64,000 nucleotides of DNA from Arcticibacter sp. (lineage in GTDB: Bacteria > Bacteroidota > Bacteroidia > 2-12-FULL-35-15): assembly GCA_021155045.1 (NCBI GenBank), contig JAJNQB010000017.1, positions 186,001-250,000 on the forward strand. The letters are read 5' to 3'. A program made the position numbers and the translations under genes. The notes under the pieces were generated by a model. The model saw only the letters and a program-made list of their open reading frames with translations. It searched no databases and had not been told where the DNA came from. Positions 9,501 to 18,300 of this stretch are shown here, in pieces. The first letter of the stretch is position 1. Every line of letters begins with the position of its first letter.

Positions 9501-10588
9501 GTGTTGGTTCACATTTAATTACATACACTATCAATACTCCTTGTTTATCAACGGACACAATTTTGATAAATGTTACTAATCAATTGAATTCAACTATAAC
9601 ACATGTTGGTCCTTTCTGTTCTGCAAATCCTTCTGTTACATTAGTAGCAGTGGACCCAGGCGGAACATGGAGTGGAACGGGAATTACAAATACAACAACA
9701 GGAGTTTTTGACCCAACTACAGCTGGAGCAGGAAATCATGTAATAACATATACGATTCCTGGTTTGTGTGGCTCAACAGATACAGATACAATACAGGTTA
9801 TTGCCTCTCCTGTAATTTCATTTACATCTAATATAACAGAAGGTTGTGAGCCAACAACAATTAATTTTACAAGTTCGACCGATCAACCTGGAGGTACTTG
9901 TTCATGGACGTTTGGAGATGGCAATACATCTACAAATTGCAATCCTTCAAATGTATATGTTTATGCAGGAAATTACTCGGTAACATTTACATATAGCAAT
10001 ACAATAGGTTGCACAAGTACTGTTACACAAGCAAATTACGTTACCATACATTCGCAGCCCGTTGCTGCGTTTATTTCAACGCCACAACCAACAACTATTG
10101 TGGCTCCTGAAGTTCATTTTATTGATTATTCAACAGGGCAAATAGATAATTGGTTATGGACTTTTGGAACAATAGGCAATTCTATTCAACAAAACCCATC
10201 TTATGTATTTCCTGATACGGGATATTATGCTGTTCAGTTAATAGTTACAAACGTTTATGGTTGTGCAGATACAGCATCTCAAACCATTGCTATTGACCAA
10301 ATAGTGTTGTTTTATGCTCCAAATGCATTTACACCAAACGGAAGTGGGTTAAATGACGAATTCCGTGTTTATGGAGATGGTATTGATAAATCAGCTTTTG
10401 AAATGCGAATATTTAACCGTTGGGGAGAAATGATTTTTAAATCAAATGATTACTACAAAGGATGGAATGGAGCAAGAAATAACAATGGTGATGTTTCAGA
10501 GCAAGGCGTTTATGTATGGAAAGTTACATTTAAAGACTTTACAGGCAAGACACAACAGCACATTGGGCATGTTACGTTGGTGAAATAA
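6581..10588 (+). CDS. Large secreted multidomain protein with type-B T9SS sorting domain
   Basis: A 1335-residue surface or secreted protein. A signal peptide (about 1-27) is followed by SHIAGGEITYTC, a start typical of gliding-motility-associated cargo. The middle is a string of beta-sandwich modules: Ig/cadherin-like units, then three tandem units of the pattern GTWSGxGI...TTGVFDPTTAG (around nucleotides 9217, 9437 and 9662), then two PKD-like domains (WTFGDGN near residue 1110 and WLWTFGT near 1190). The last about 85 residues (FYAPNAFTPNGSGLNDEF, IFNRWGEMIF, GVYVWKVTF) are the gliding-motility-associated C-terminal domain used for T9SS type-B export. It is monocistronic, with its own promoter and terminator. 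Function beyond adhesion or structure cannot be inferred. Confidence 0.9.
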   Translation: MIQKIKNKGILITSLLIMLVFSLSTKASHIAGGEITYTCLGGNQFQINLNLFVDCLGFNPGASQTINFTSTCGGNANLTVNVTPATTNGQEISQLCAPQLPNSTCNGGTLPGMWLFSYTGVVTLAPPCDTWTMSWSTCCRNSAITNLSAASSNYYVAATLNSGTAPCNSSPQFTAQPIPYVCVGQPVNYSYGVLEPDGDSLYYQLISALDAAGVNSTYNAGYSGTSPIPGITINSNTGLLSFTPATVGNFVVVVLVTEYNSAGQVVGTVMRDIQFVVQNCTNQVPNPLGGNITSFSGSAVQTGPFSIELCAGNNFSFSSSYTDPNPTDVLTYISNITSALPGSTITSSGTNPLNLNISWSAPAGTQGQNLTFTVTVQDGACPIQGQQTFVYSVSILDATTTNPDVTICGSQTAQLNAYGGSVFNWSVVSGPPMVVGTNFSCNPCSNPVASPSATTTYAVVSDLSGSCDNVDTVTVFVVPNFTYNVTQSSTSSCLLQPIQLDVANLTPVAAGYTFSWSPGTYLNATNIQNPIATITAPGTYTYTVTVTSPQGCIKTDNVTISVVPAVSPIITAHNDTTFCAGSTASLSVTFGNGVPATCGASATGGCAASVPIVTGTGVIASVYPTPFCGFWNNGRVQMLFTAAELNALGFVGGKITSLALNISQKQSTQPYNGFTIKIGCTSLASLPSASYQVVPTTVFGPTATTTALGWNTYNFATVYEWDGISNLIVEICYSNASWTSNDVVNKTTTTFASVVASWQDPSPGCTYATPSTGYSQFERPNVRFGTCAVAANPANYSYLWAPAGGNIANSTAQNTTAQPTTTTTFTVTVTDIAGGCTSTDSVLVNVINVNALSITPAGPFCVNGTTSTLAVNVPMSYGTWSGPGVNATTGVFNPTTAGVGTHQIIFAVNGACGTGADTINITVIPQPDATINVVPNQCSTGTPITLSAATAGGTWSGTGITNTTSGIFDPATAGVGSHLITYTINTPCLSTDTILINVTNQLNSTITHVGPFCSANPSVTLVAVDPGGTWSGTGITNTTTGVFDPTTAGAGNHVITYTIPGLCGSTDTDTIQVIASPVISFTSNITEGCEPTTINFTSSTDQPGGTCSWTFGDGNTSTNCNPSNVYVYAGNYSVTFTYSNTIGCTSTVTQANYVTIHSQPVAAFISTPQPTTIVAPEVHFIDYSTGQIDNWLWTFGTIGNSIQQNPSYVFPDTGYYAVQLIVTNVYGCADTASQTIAIDQIVLFYAPNAFTPNGSGLNDEFRVYGDGIDKSAFEMRIFNRWGEMIFKSNDYYKGWNGARNNNGDVSEQGVYVWKVTFKDFTGKTQQHIGHVTLVK

Positions 10589-10601
10589 AAGGGATAAAAA
10601 C

Positions 10602-10640
10602 AAAAAAAGGCTGTTTCAAAATTTTGAAACAGCCTTTTTT
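10602..10640 (+). terminator. Rho-independent terminator after the T9SS gene
   Basis: The arms AAAGGCTGTTTCAAAA and TTTTGAAACAGCCTTT form a near-perfect hairpin followed by a T run. It sits 14 bases after the stop and just before the 3' end of the opposing tRNA gene. Confidence 0.9.
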
Positions 10641-10645
10641 GTTAG

Positions 10646-10723
10646 TGGTGGGAACTACTGGGTTCGAACCAGTGACCCCCTGCTTGTAAGGCAGGTGCTC
10701 TGAACCAGCTGAGCTAAGCTCCC
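10646..10723 (-). tRNA. tRNA-Val, anticodon TAC
   Basis: Read on the minus strand, the 78 bases fold as a full cloverleaf: acceptor GGGAGCT with AGTTCCC, an anticodon stem and loop CCTGC-CTTACAA-GCAGG with anticodon TAC, and the T-loop GGTTCGAACC. The CCA end is encoded. It reads GTA and other valine codons by wobble. Confidence 0.95.
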
Positions 10724-10823
10724 TTTTTTAATGGGCTGCAAATATATACACTTTTTGTAATGTTCAAAAATATTTTTCAATTTTATTTTTAATAGCCCTT
10801 TTCAAGGTTTTTTGTTGAAATCT

Positions 10824-10853
10824 TTGTCAGTTAAAAATAAATTGTTAATTTCG
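10824..10853 (+). promoter_or_regulatory. Promoter of rplU-rpmA
   Basis: A -33 TTG at 10824-10826 and a -7-like TAATTTCG at 10846-10853 are 19 bases apart. The match to TAnnTTTG has one mismatch. The remaining non-coding DNA between 10589 and 10907 is accounted for by the terminator and the tRNA gene. Confidence 0.55.
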
Positions 10854-10907
10854 TGCCCCCAAGTAAAAAAGTACTTGGATTAGTAATAATTAATAAAACC
10901 CTAAAAA

Positions 10908-11396
10908 ATGTACGCAATCGTAGAAATAGCCGGGCAACAATTTAAGGTAGAACGTGGAAATAAAGTTTACGTTCACCGCCTAGAAGCTAATGAAGGGGCT
11001 AAAGTTGAATTCAATAATGTTTTATTGATTGACAACGATGGCAAAGTTCAAATAGGAACTCCTTCTGTTGATGGTGCAAAAGTAGCAGCAACTGTTATTT
11101 CGCATCTTCAAGGTGACAAAGTAGCTGTGTTTAAGAAAAAACGCAGAAAAGGTTACCAAAAATGGAACAATCATCGCCAACAGTTTACACAAATCCTTAT
11201 ACAAGGTGTGTTAGCAAAAGGTGATACGTTGAAAGACGAAATTGCTGTTGAGAAAAAAGCACCAAAAGCTAAAAAAGAAGTATCAGCAGAAGTTGAAGTA
11301 AAAAAAGCAGCTCCTAAAAAGGCAGCAGCAAAAAAAGCTCCAGCGAAAAAAGCAGCTCCTAAAAAAGCAGCAGCAAAAAAAACAACAAAAGAATAA
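10908..11396 (+). CDS. rplU: 50S ribosomal protein L21 with Lys/Ala-rich tail
   Basis: Residues 1-104 are a standard bacterial L21 ([17 protein letters not shown] start, [20 protein letters not shown] near residues 78-97), a 23S rRNA-binding protein of the large subunit. Normal L21 ends near residue 103-105. Here a 58-residue low-complexity extension follows, made mostly of KKAA, PKKA and AKKA units, like the tails of histone H1 or bacterial HU-like proteins. Extended L21 is known in Bacteroidota, but the tail length is notable and similar tails occur in bTHX (19638) and in the separate gene at 31920. It is first in the rplU-rpmA operon, with rpmA 49 bases downstream. Confidence 0.97.
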   Translation: MYAIVEIAGQQFKVERGNKVYVHRLEANEGAKVEFNNVLLIDNDGKVQIGTPSVDGAKVAATVISHLQGDKVAVFKKKRRKGYQKWNNHRQQFTQILIQGVLAKGDTLKDEIAVEKKAPKAKKEVSAEVEVKKAAPKKAAAKKAPAKKAAPKKAAAKKTTKE

Positions 11397-11445
11397 AAGT
11401 CTGATTATCGGCATTTAATTGTTTAACTTTTAAAAATAAAATAAA

Positions 11446-11712
11446 ATGGCACATAAGAAAGGTGCGGGTAGTTCAAAGAACGGACGCGAATCGCACAGTA
11501 AACGTTTAGGTGTTAAAATATATGGTGGTCAATTAGCTATTGCTGGTAACATCATCGTTCGCCAACGCGGAACTAAACACAATCCAGGTCTTAATGTAGG
11601 AATTGGGAAAGATCACACTTTATTTGCATTAGTAGATGGAACAGTGGAATTCAGAAAGAAACGTGATGACAAATCCTTCGTTTCAGTTGTTCCATTTCCA
11701 GCTGAAGCATAA
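11446..11712 (+). CDS. rpmA: 50S ribosomal protein L27
   Basis: An 88-residue L27: [20 protein letters not shown] start, [19 protein letters not shown] near residues 24-43, and the GKDHTLFAL segment. L27 reaches the peptidyl-transferase centre and stabilises tRNA there. The N-terminus starts directly at the mature sequence, with none of the cleavable extension seen in Firmicutes. It follows rplU by 49 bases, the usual order. Confidence 0.98.
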   Translation: MAHKKGAGSSKNGRESHSKRLGVKIYGGQLAIAGNIIVRQRGTKHNPGLNVGIGKDHTLFALVDGTVEFRKKRDDKSFVSVVPFPAEA

Positions 11713-11737
11713 AAAGATTTTCAAAAATAAATTTCAA

Positions 11738-11777
11738 AAATCTCCTTGGCTTCAAACGAAGTTGAGGAGATTTTTTT
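11738..11777 (+). terminator. Terminator after rpmA
   Basis: A TCTCC arm at 741-745 of the 11-kb block pairs with GGAGA at 11766-11770, with a weaker inner stem (GGCTTC/GAAGTT) and a following run of seven T. It separates rplU-rpmA from serS. Confidence 0.75.
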
Positions 11778-11819
11778 ATTTCAACAACGCATCTAAAATA
11801 AAATAATTCATAACGTAAT

Positions 11820-13091
11820 ATGTTACAACTTAATTATATCCGCGAAAAAAAAGAGGAAGCAATTCAAAGACTTTCAATAAAAAATTTTGATGCTAAATCT
11901 ATTTTAGAAAAAGTATTAGAGTTGGATAGTGATAGACGCAAAACTCAGAATGAGCTTGACGCTTTGCTAAATGAAGCAAATGTGCTTGCAAAACAAGTTG
12001 GAGAATTATATAAATCAGGAAAAAAGGCAGAAGGAGATGATTTAAAAAATAAAAGTACTGCTTTAAAAGAAAGTTCTAAAAAATTAGATGAGCAATTAAC
12101 AAAGATTGAAGAAGAACAAAAAAAATTATTAGTGCAAGTTCCTAATACACCAAGCGCAAAAGTTCCAAAAGGAACAAGTCCGGCTGACAATGAAAATGTA
12201 CATGAAGAAGGAAAAATTCCAAAATTGCATGATGGAGCAAAGCCACATTGGGAGCTTACTACACAATATGATTTAATTGATTTTGAGTTAGGTGTAAAAT
12301 TAACAGGAGCAGGATTTCCTGTTTACAAAGGGAAGGTAGCACGATTACAACGTGCATTAATTAATTATTTTTTAGATAAAGCAACTGCGGCAGGTTATTT
12401 GGAAATTCAACCTCCAATCATGATTAATGAAGCATCGGGTTTTGGAACAGGGCAGTTGCCTGACAAGGAAGGACAAATGTATCATGTTGGTATTGATAAT
12501 TTATATTTAATTCCAACAGCGGAGGTGCCAATTACAAATATTTATCGCGATGTAATTTTAAAAGTGGAACAATTACCAATTAAAAACTGTGGCTATACCC
12601 CTTGTTTTAGAAGAGAAGCAGGAAGTTATGGTAAAGATGTTCGAGGGTTAAATCGCTTGCACCAATTTGATAAGGTAGAAATTGTTCAGGTTGCTCATCC
12701 TGATAAATCGTATGAAGTATTAGAAGAAATGAAAGAATATGTTGCAAGTTTATTACGTGAATTAGAATTACCATTTCGCATACTTAAACTTTGTGGAGGT
12801 GATATGAGTTTTGCATCTGCTTTAACATATGATTTTGAGACATATTCTACAGCACAAGAAAAATGGTTGGAAGTAAGCTCTGTTTCTAATTTTGAAACAT
12901 TTCAAAGTAACAGATTAAAATTACGTTTCAAGGAAGGTGATGGAAAACCTGTGTTGGCACATACTTTAAATGGGAGTGCTTTGGCTTTGCCAAGAATTGT
13001 TGCAACGATACTTGAAAACAATCAAACGATTGATGGAATAAAAGTACCAAAAGTTTTAATTCCGTATTGTGGATTTGATATGATTAATTAA
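11820..13091 (+). CDS. serS: Seryl-tRNA synthetase
   Basis: A 423-residue class II aminoacyl-tRNA synthetase that charges tRNA-Ser and tRNA-Sec in the cytosol. The first about 110 residues form the long antiparallel coiled-coil arm (KTQNELDALLNEAN, LKESSKKLDEQL). Motif 2 (CFRREAGSYGKDVRGLNRLHQF) lies near residues 262-283 and motif 3 (NGSALALPRIVATILEN) near 383-400. The length is typical. The stop is followed at once by a copy of the 25-bp dispersed motif. Confidence 0.98.
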   Translation: MLQLNYIREKKEEAIQRLSIKNFDAKSILEKVLELDSDRRKTQNELDALLNEANVLAKQVGELYKSGKKAEGDDLKNKSTALKESSKKLDEQLTKIEEEQKKLLVQVPNTPSAKVPKGTSPADNENVHEEGKIPKLHDGAKPHWELTTQYDLIDFELGVKLTGAGFPVYKGKVARLQRALINYFLDKATAAGYLEIQPPIMINEASGFGTGQLPDKEGQMYHVGIDNLYLIPTAEVPITNIYRDVILKVEQLPIKNCGYTPCFRREAGSYGKDVRGLNRLHQFDKVEIVQVAHPDKSYEVLEEMKEYVASLLRELELPFRILKLCGGDMSFASALTYDFETYSTAQEKWLEVSSVSNFETFQSNRLKLRFKEGDGKPVLAHTLNGSALALPRIVATILENNQTIDGIKVPKVLIPYCGFDMIN

Positions 13092-13116
13092 TACAGATTC
13101 TCTATCGGTATTATTC
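13092..13116 (+). repeat. 25-bp dispersed motif, copy 2
   Basis: TACAGATTC, two variable bases, TATCGGTATTATTC, beginning on the first base after the serS stop codon. See copies at 3616 and 27556. Confidence 0.6.
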
Positions 13117-13147
13117 AAAAAACACATTACAAAAGAGAAAAAACAAC

Positions 13148-13182
13148 AAAGCGTACACACTTTTGCAAGTAATGTACGCTTT
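13148..13182 (-). terminator. Hairpin below the MORN-like gene
   Basis: Ten-base perfect arms AAAGCGTACA and TGTACGCTTT enclose 15 bases. Read on the minus strand the hairpin is followed by a T-rich run, so it most likely ends the gene at 13212; it could also stop serS read-through. Confidence 0.6.
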
Positions 13183-13211
13183 GAAAATAAACTATGGGTT
13201 GGTGGTAAAGT

Positions 13212-13781
13212 TTATTTTTTTCTTAAATCTGTTGAGCTTACTAAATTTCCGTTTTCGAATTTTTGTTCGTAGGTAGCATTTCCGCTTTCATCCCACCATA
13301 ACCAAGTTCCAATTTTTTGTCCTTGGTCATTATAACTTCCTTCGTAATTTTTTTTGCCATTTTCGAAATAACCAGTCCATTTTCCAGTAGTAATCATTCC
13401 TGATTTTATAGTTCCTTCGCTTTGTTTGTTCCCATTTGCATGAAAATAAACTGCTTTTCCTGTATTAAAATTGATTTCTGATGATAATTGACCGTTATCG
13501 TTCCATGATTTCCATGTGCCAACCATTTTGCCTTTATCATACGTTTCTTCGGAATGAACCTTGCCACTTTCGTAGTAATATATCCATTTTCCATCTTTGT
13601 TTTGAGCAGCAGCGGTACGAGCCATTGCTTCTTTTGATTCGTTGGTTGATGCGTTCACATCTCCATATATCATCCCTTCAGCTTTTTTATTGCCATTTGG
13701 GTATGTTTCAGTTACCATTTTTTGAGCATGAACGCCCAAAAATGTTATTATTGCTAATGATGATACTACAATTTTTTTCAT
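13212..13781 (-). CDS. Secreted MORN-like / YwqK-type repeat protein
   Basis: I start this gene at the ATG at 13779-13781, because MKKIVVSSLAIITFLGVHAQ is a clean signal peptide; a longer frame upstream would bury it. The mature part (about 170 residues) is built of repeats such as YPNGNKKAEG, WIYYYESGKVHSEETY, WKSWNDNGQLSSEINF and WTGYFENGKKNYEG. These are MORN-like or YwqK-type units that form beta-hairpin sheets. Such proteins are frequent in Bacteroidota, often labelled as antitoxin YwqK family, but no partner toxin adjoins it and I see no reason to call it an antitoxin. Probably periplasmic. Confidence 0.75.
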   Translation of the reverse strand: MKKIVVSSLAIITFLGVHAQKMVTETYPNGNKKAEGMIYGDVNASTNESKEAMARTAAAQNKDGKWIYYYESGKVHSEETYDKGKMVGTWKSWNDNGQLSSEINFNTGKAVYFHANGNKQSEGTIKSGMITTGKWTGYFENGKKNYEGSYNDQGQKIGTWLWWDESGNATYEQKFENGNLVSSTDLRKK

Positions 13782-13948
13782 TCTTATTTTAAATTTATTT
13801 CGGCAAAAATACCTAAAAATCGCCAAATTTTGTAAAATAATCTTGGCAAGTAAAAAAATACCTTATACCTTTCAAGCAGTATTAAGATGCTATCGTTTTA
13901 CAAATGGTTGCATGGGTATAAAAATAATTTTTAAAAAACAGTATAAAT

Positions 13949-14410
13949 ATGGTTTCAAATATCCAATTTACTAAAAACTTTTCCCTGTTCGAATTACTAC
14001 TAACAAGCCACAGAGAGTTTGATAATGAGCAATATAATCCACCGCCAGAGGTAATTGAAAATTTACGTGCTTTGGCTGTAAATATTTTGCAACCTTTGAG
14101 AGATACGTTGGGAACACCTATAAAGGTAAACAGCGGATATCGTTGCCCATCTTTAAACAAAGCCATTGGTGGAGCATCAAAAAGCCAACACATGACAGGT
14201 CATGCGGCTGATATAATAGATTTAACCAACGGAAATGAGGCATTATTTAAAAAAATTAAAGATTTAAAACTTCCATTTGATCAAATGATTGACGAATTTG
14301 GTTTTCGCTGGGTACATGTTTCTTTTGATTCTAAAAGAAATAGAAGAGAAATATTACAAGCAAAAAAGGATGCAAAAGGTAAAACAATTTATGTTCGCCC
14401 TACCTTGTAA
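13949..14410 (+). CDS. Peptidase M15A family (D-Ala-D-Ala carboxypeptidase-like)
   Basis: A 153-residue zinc peptidase domain without a signal peptide. YRCPSLNKAIGGASKSQHMTGHAADI contains the M15 motif SxHxxGxAxD, whose His and Asp bind zinc (near residues 80-88), and WVHVSF near 119 supplies the last His ligand. M15A enzymes cleave peptidoglycan stem peptides, and phage or cellular versions of this size are common. Export is unclear because the N-terminus is not hydrophobic. It precedes an ABC transporter operon by 47 bases but is probably independent. Confidence 0.85.
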   Translation: MVSNIQFTKNFSLFELLLTSHREFDNEQYNPPPEVIENLRALAVNILQPLRDTLGTPIKVNSGYRCPSLNKAIGGASKSQHMTGHAADIIDLTNGNEALFKKIKDLKLPFDQMIDEFGFRWVHVSFDSKRNRREILQAKKDAKGKTIYVRPTL

Positions 14411-14457
14411 CAAATCATTCAATTAATCGTCTCAGAACTAAAATAAAAACAAACACA

Positions 14458-15324
14458 ATGCAATTAAAAATCGAAAATCTTTCAAAAACGTATTCCAACG
14501 GACTAAAAGCGCTAAACAATATCAATCTTGAAATCAATAGCGGTATGTTTGGTTTATTAGGTCCAAATGGTGCTGGCAAGTCTTCTTTAATGCGAACCAT
14601 TGCAACTTTACAAGAAGCTGATAATGGTAGTATTGTGTTAGATGATTTAGATGTATTAAAAGAAAAAGAAGAAGTAAGAAAAATTTTGGGTTATCTACCA
14701 CAAGATTTTGGTTTTTATCCAAAAGTATCTGCTTGGGATATGATAAACCATTTTGCTATTTTAAAAGGTATTGCTAATCCTAAAGAACGTAAAGAAATTT
14801 GTGAGGCTTTGTTGAACCAAACCAATCTGTGGGAAGCTCGCAAACGAAATATTGGCGATTATTCTGGAGGTATGCGCCAACGATTTGGTATTGCGCAAGC
14901 ATTGTTAGGAAATCCTAAATTAGTAATTGTAGATGAACCAACGGCAGGTTTAGACCCAATGGAACGTAACCGTTTTCATAATTTATTGAGCGAAATAGGA
15001 GAAAATATTATTGTAATTCTTTCTACACATATTGTTGAAGATGTTCGCAATTTATGTTCAAATATGGCTATTATGAATCAAGGTCAAGTATTGTTGTATG
15101 GTAAGCCAGAAAAAACAATCAATGATATGCAAGGAAAAATATGGATGAGTTTGATTAATAAAGAAGATATTGAAGATTACCGAAATAAATACAAAGTTAT
15201 TTCAACAAAAGTGGTGGATGGTAAAATTCAAGTGCATGTATATGGCGATAACCAACCGGATGCAAACTTTAAATCATCAACAGCTGATTTAGAAGATGTT
15301 TATTTTGCAACGATAACCAATTAA
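14458..15324 (+). CDS. ABC transporter ATP-binding protein, ABC-2 type
   Basis: A 288-residue ATPase: Walker A LLGPNGAGKS at about residues 33-42, signature SGGMRQR near 136-142, Walker B LVIVDEP near 155-161, and an H-loop His in ILSTHIVED near 190. After residue 220 comes a short extra domain of the kind seen in drug/lipid ABC-2 exporters. The gene stops 26 bases before the permease/aminopeptidase fusion and surely forms a complex with it. The start ATG lies 3 bases after a run of A. Confidence 0.92.
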   Translation: MQLKIENLSKTYSNGLKALNNINLEINSGMFGLLGPNGAGKSSLMRTIATLQEADNGSIVLDDLDVLKEKEEVRKILGYLPQDFGFYPKVSAWDMINHFAILKGIANPKERKEICEALLNQTNLWEARKRNIGDYSGGMRQRFGIAQALLGNPKLVIVDEPTAGLDPMERNRFHNLLSEIGENIIVILSTHIVEDVRNLCSNMAIMNQGQVLLYGKPEKTINDMQGKIWMSLINKEDIEDYRNKYKVISTKVVDGKIQVHVYGDNQPDANFKSSTADLEDVYFATITN

Positions 15325-15350
15325 CCAATTTACCAATCAACCATCACAAA

Positions 15351-18300
15351 ATGTTCAAACAAATATTTTTATTCGAATTAAAATTATGGTTTAAAAAGCC
15401 ATCTACTTATATTTTCTTTTTAGTGTTTTTTGGTTTTTCAATGCTTATAACGGCTGGTATGGCTGGATTAATAGGTGTTTCAACTGCTGATACAAACGCT
15501 ACTATAAATTCGGCTTTAGCCATTGCTGATGTTTTAAATGGCTTGAATACTGATATTATTGGAGCAATTATTTTGATATCTATTATTGCTCCTGCGGTGT
15601 ATAAAGATTTTCAATACAATACTCACCCTTTATTATTTACAAAACCAATTTCAAAATTTGGATACATGTTTGGCAGATTTACTGCTTCATTTCTTGTTGC
15701 ACTTTTTGTTATTAGTGGAACTTTGTTTGCACATTTAATTACATGCTTTTTACCTGGAATTGATTCTGAAAAATTGGGTGCTTTTAGCTTTATGAATTAT
15801 ATTCAGCCTTTCATTTATTTTGTAATTCCAAATACATTGCTTGTTGGAGCAATCTTTTTTTCATTAGTTACATTTTCACGCAATATGATAGCTGGTTATG
15901 TTGGCTGTGTTGCTTTGATATTGTTAAAAAATCTTGCTTCTGCATTGTTAGGTAATATTGATAATCAATCTATGGCTGCTGTAATGGAGCCTTTTGGAGA
16001 ACAAGCACTAAAACAATTAACTAAATATTGGTCGCCTGACGAACAAAATAGTTTAATGATTCCATTTGAAAGTGTATTGTTATACAATAGATTGCTTTGG
16101 TTAGGAATAGGAGTAGGAATAACATATTTTACATATTATAAATTTCAATTTAGTCAATTTAATAATCCTGTAAGTTTATTTAAACGCAAACATAAAACAG
16201 AATTGCTTTCTCTGGCATCATCTCCAATTCATTCTTTATCACAATTGCCAAAAGTTGAACAATTATTCAGTGGTAAAATTATTTTACAACAAATAAAATT
16301 ATTAGTTCGATTCGAATTTTTAAAAATTGTAAAAAGCATATTTTTTGTAATTATTGTTTTACTATGTATTCTTTCATTGGCTTTAATTAGCACACAAATG
16401 GGTTTAATTTATGGAACAAATACTTACCCTGTTACCTATCAGATTTTACAAATTGGAGGGGCACTGTTTCAGTTTTTTATGCTCATTTTAATTGTGTTTT
16501 ATTCTGGAATATTAGTATGGCGCGAACGTGATTCAAAAACAGAAGAACTAATTGGAACATCTCCAATTAAAAACGGAACAATTTTGTTTTCCAAATTTTT
16601 AGCATTGGTATTGGTTCAGGTTTCATTGTTGTTTGTAATTATTATTGCAGGAGTGTTTATTCAAATGTACAATGGCTATTTTAAATTTGAATTGGTACAA
16701 TATTTTAAAGAATTGTTTTTTTATAAACTAATTGGTTTGTCAATTGTTTGTGCTTTTGCTATTAGTATTCAAACTATTGTAAATAATAAATATGTAGGTT
16801 ATTTTTTAACAGCATTGATAATAATTATTTTACCAATTGTTTTTAATCTAATGGATTGGGATAATCAATTATTTACATTTAACAGTAGCGGACCAAGAAT
16901 GTTGTATTCTGATATGAATGGTTACGGACACATGCTTTATTCATTTGTAATGTTTAAAATTTATTGGATAAGTTTTGTTACATTCTTATTGTTGCTTGCC
17001 AATTTATTTTGGATGAGAGGTAAAGAAAAAGGACTAAAAGCACGTTTTAAAATTGCAAAATCATTGTTTAATGTAAAAGCTAAATTAGCTGTTACAGTTA
17101 GTGTTTTGGTGTTTTTATTAACAGGTGGTTTTATTTATTATAATACCAATATTTTAAATAAAAACATTTCAGAGAAAGATCAAGAAAAGCAGCAAGCAGA
17201 TTTCGAAAAAAACTATAAAAAATTTACAACAACTCCACAACCAAGAATTACACTTGCAAACTGGACGGTTGATATTTTTCCAGAAGAAAGAGGTGCTAAA
17301 ATAAAAGGATTTTATTTTTTAAAAAATAAAACGCAAAAAGTTGTAGATAGCATTATTCTTAATTCGTATTCGGAAGTAAAAATAAATTCAATGGAATTTA
17401 ATGTTTCTTCAACCAAGGTGCTAGATGATAAAGAGAATGGATTTTATATTTATAAGCTAGTAAAAGGATTAAATCCAGGAGATTCAATTAAACTTTCAAT
17501 GGATTTAGAATATTTTCCAAAAGGTTTTAAAAATTCTGATGCAGGAACAGCGATTGTATATAATGGTACTTTTTTTAATAGTATGATCTTACCAAGTATT
17601 GGTTATAACGAACAAGTAGAACTGAGTGAAAATAAAGTGCGAAAAAAGTACAATTTGCCAGAGAAACCAAGAATGGCTGATGTGCATGATACACTTGCAA
17701 GAAATAATAACTATATCAGCAATGATGCCGATTGGATAGATTTTGAATGTGTGATAAGTACTTCAAAAGACCAAATTGCAATTGCTCCAGGTTATCTACA
17801 AAAAGAGTGGGAGCAAGAAGGAAGAAAATATTTCCATTATAAGATGGATAGTAAAATTTTAAATTTTTATTCTTTCTTATCGGCTAAGTATGAAATTAAA
17901 AAAGATAAATGGACCAATCCTTTTAATTCTGCAAATGAAGTAGCAATTGAAATTTATTATCACAAAGGTCATGAATATAATGTCGATAGAATGATAAATG
18001 GGATTAAAAAATCCTTAGATTATTATACTGCTAATTTCAGCCTTTATCAACACAAGCAAGTTAGAATACTTGAGTTTCCTAGATATGCAACTTTTGCACA
18101 ATCATTCCCAAATACAATTCCTTTTTCTGAAGGAATAGGATTTATTGCTAAAATTGATGATAAAGATCCAGAATCTATCGACTATCCTTTTTATGTAACA
18201 GCACATGAAGTGGCACATCAATGGTGGGCACATCAGGTTATTGGAGCCAATGCTCAAGGCTCAACTGTAATGTCTGAAACAATGAGTCAATATTCTGCTT

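Noticed and set aside
13212..13781. Antitoxin role for the YwqK-like protein
   Set aside because: Signal peptide and MORN-like repeats are clear but there is no toxin gene beside it.
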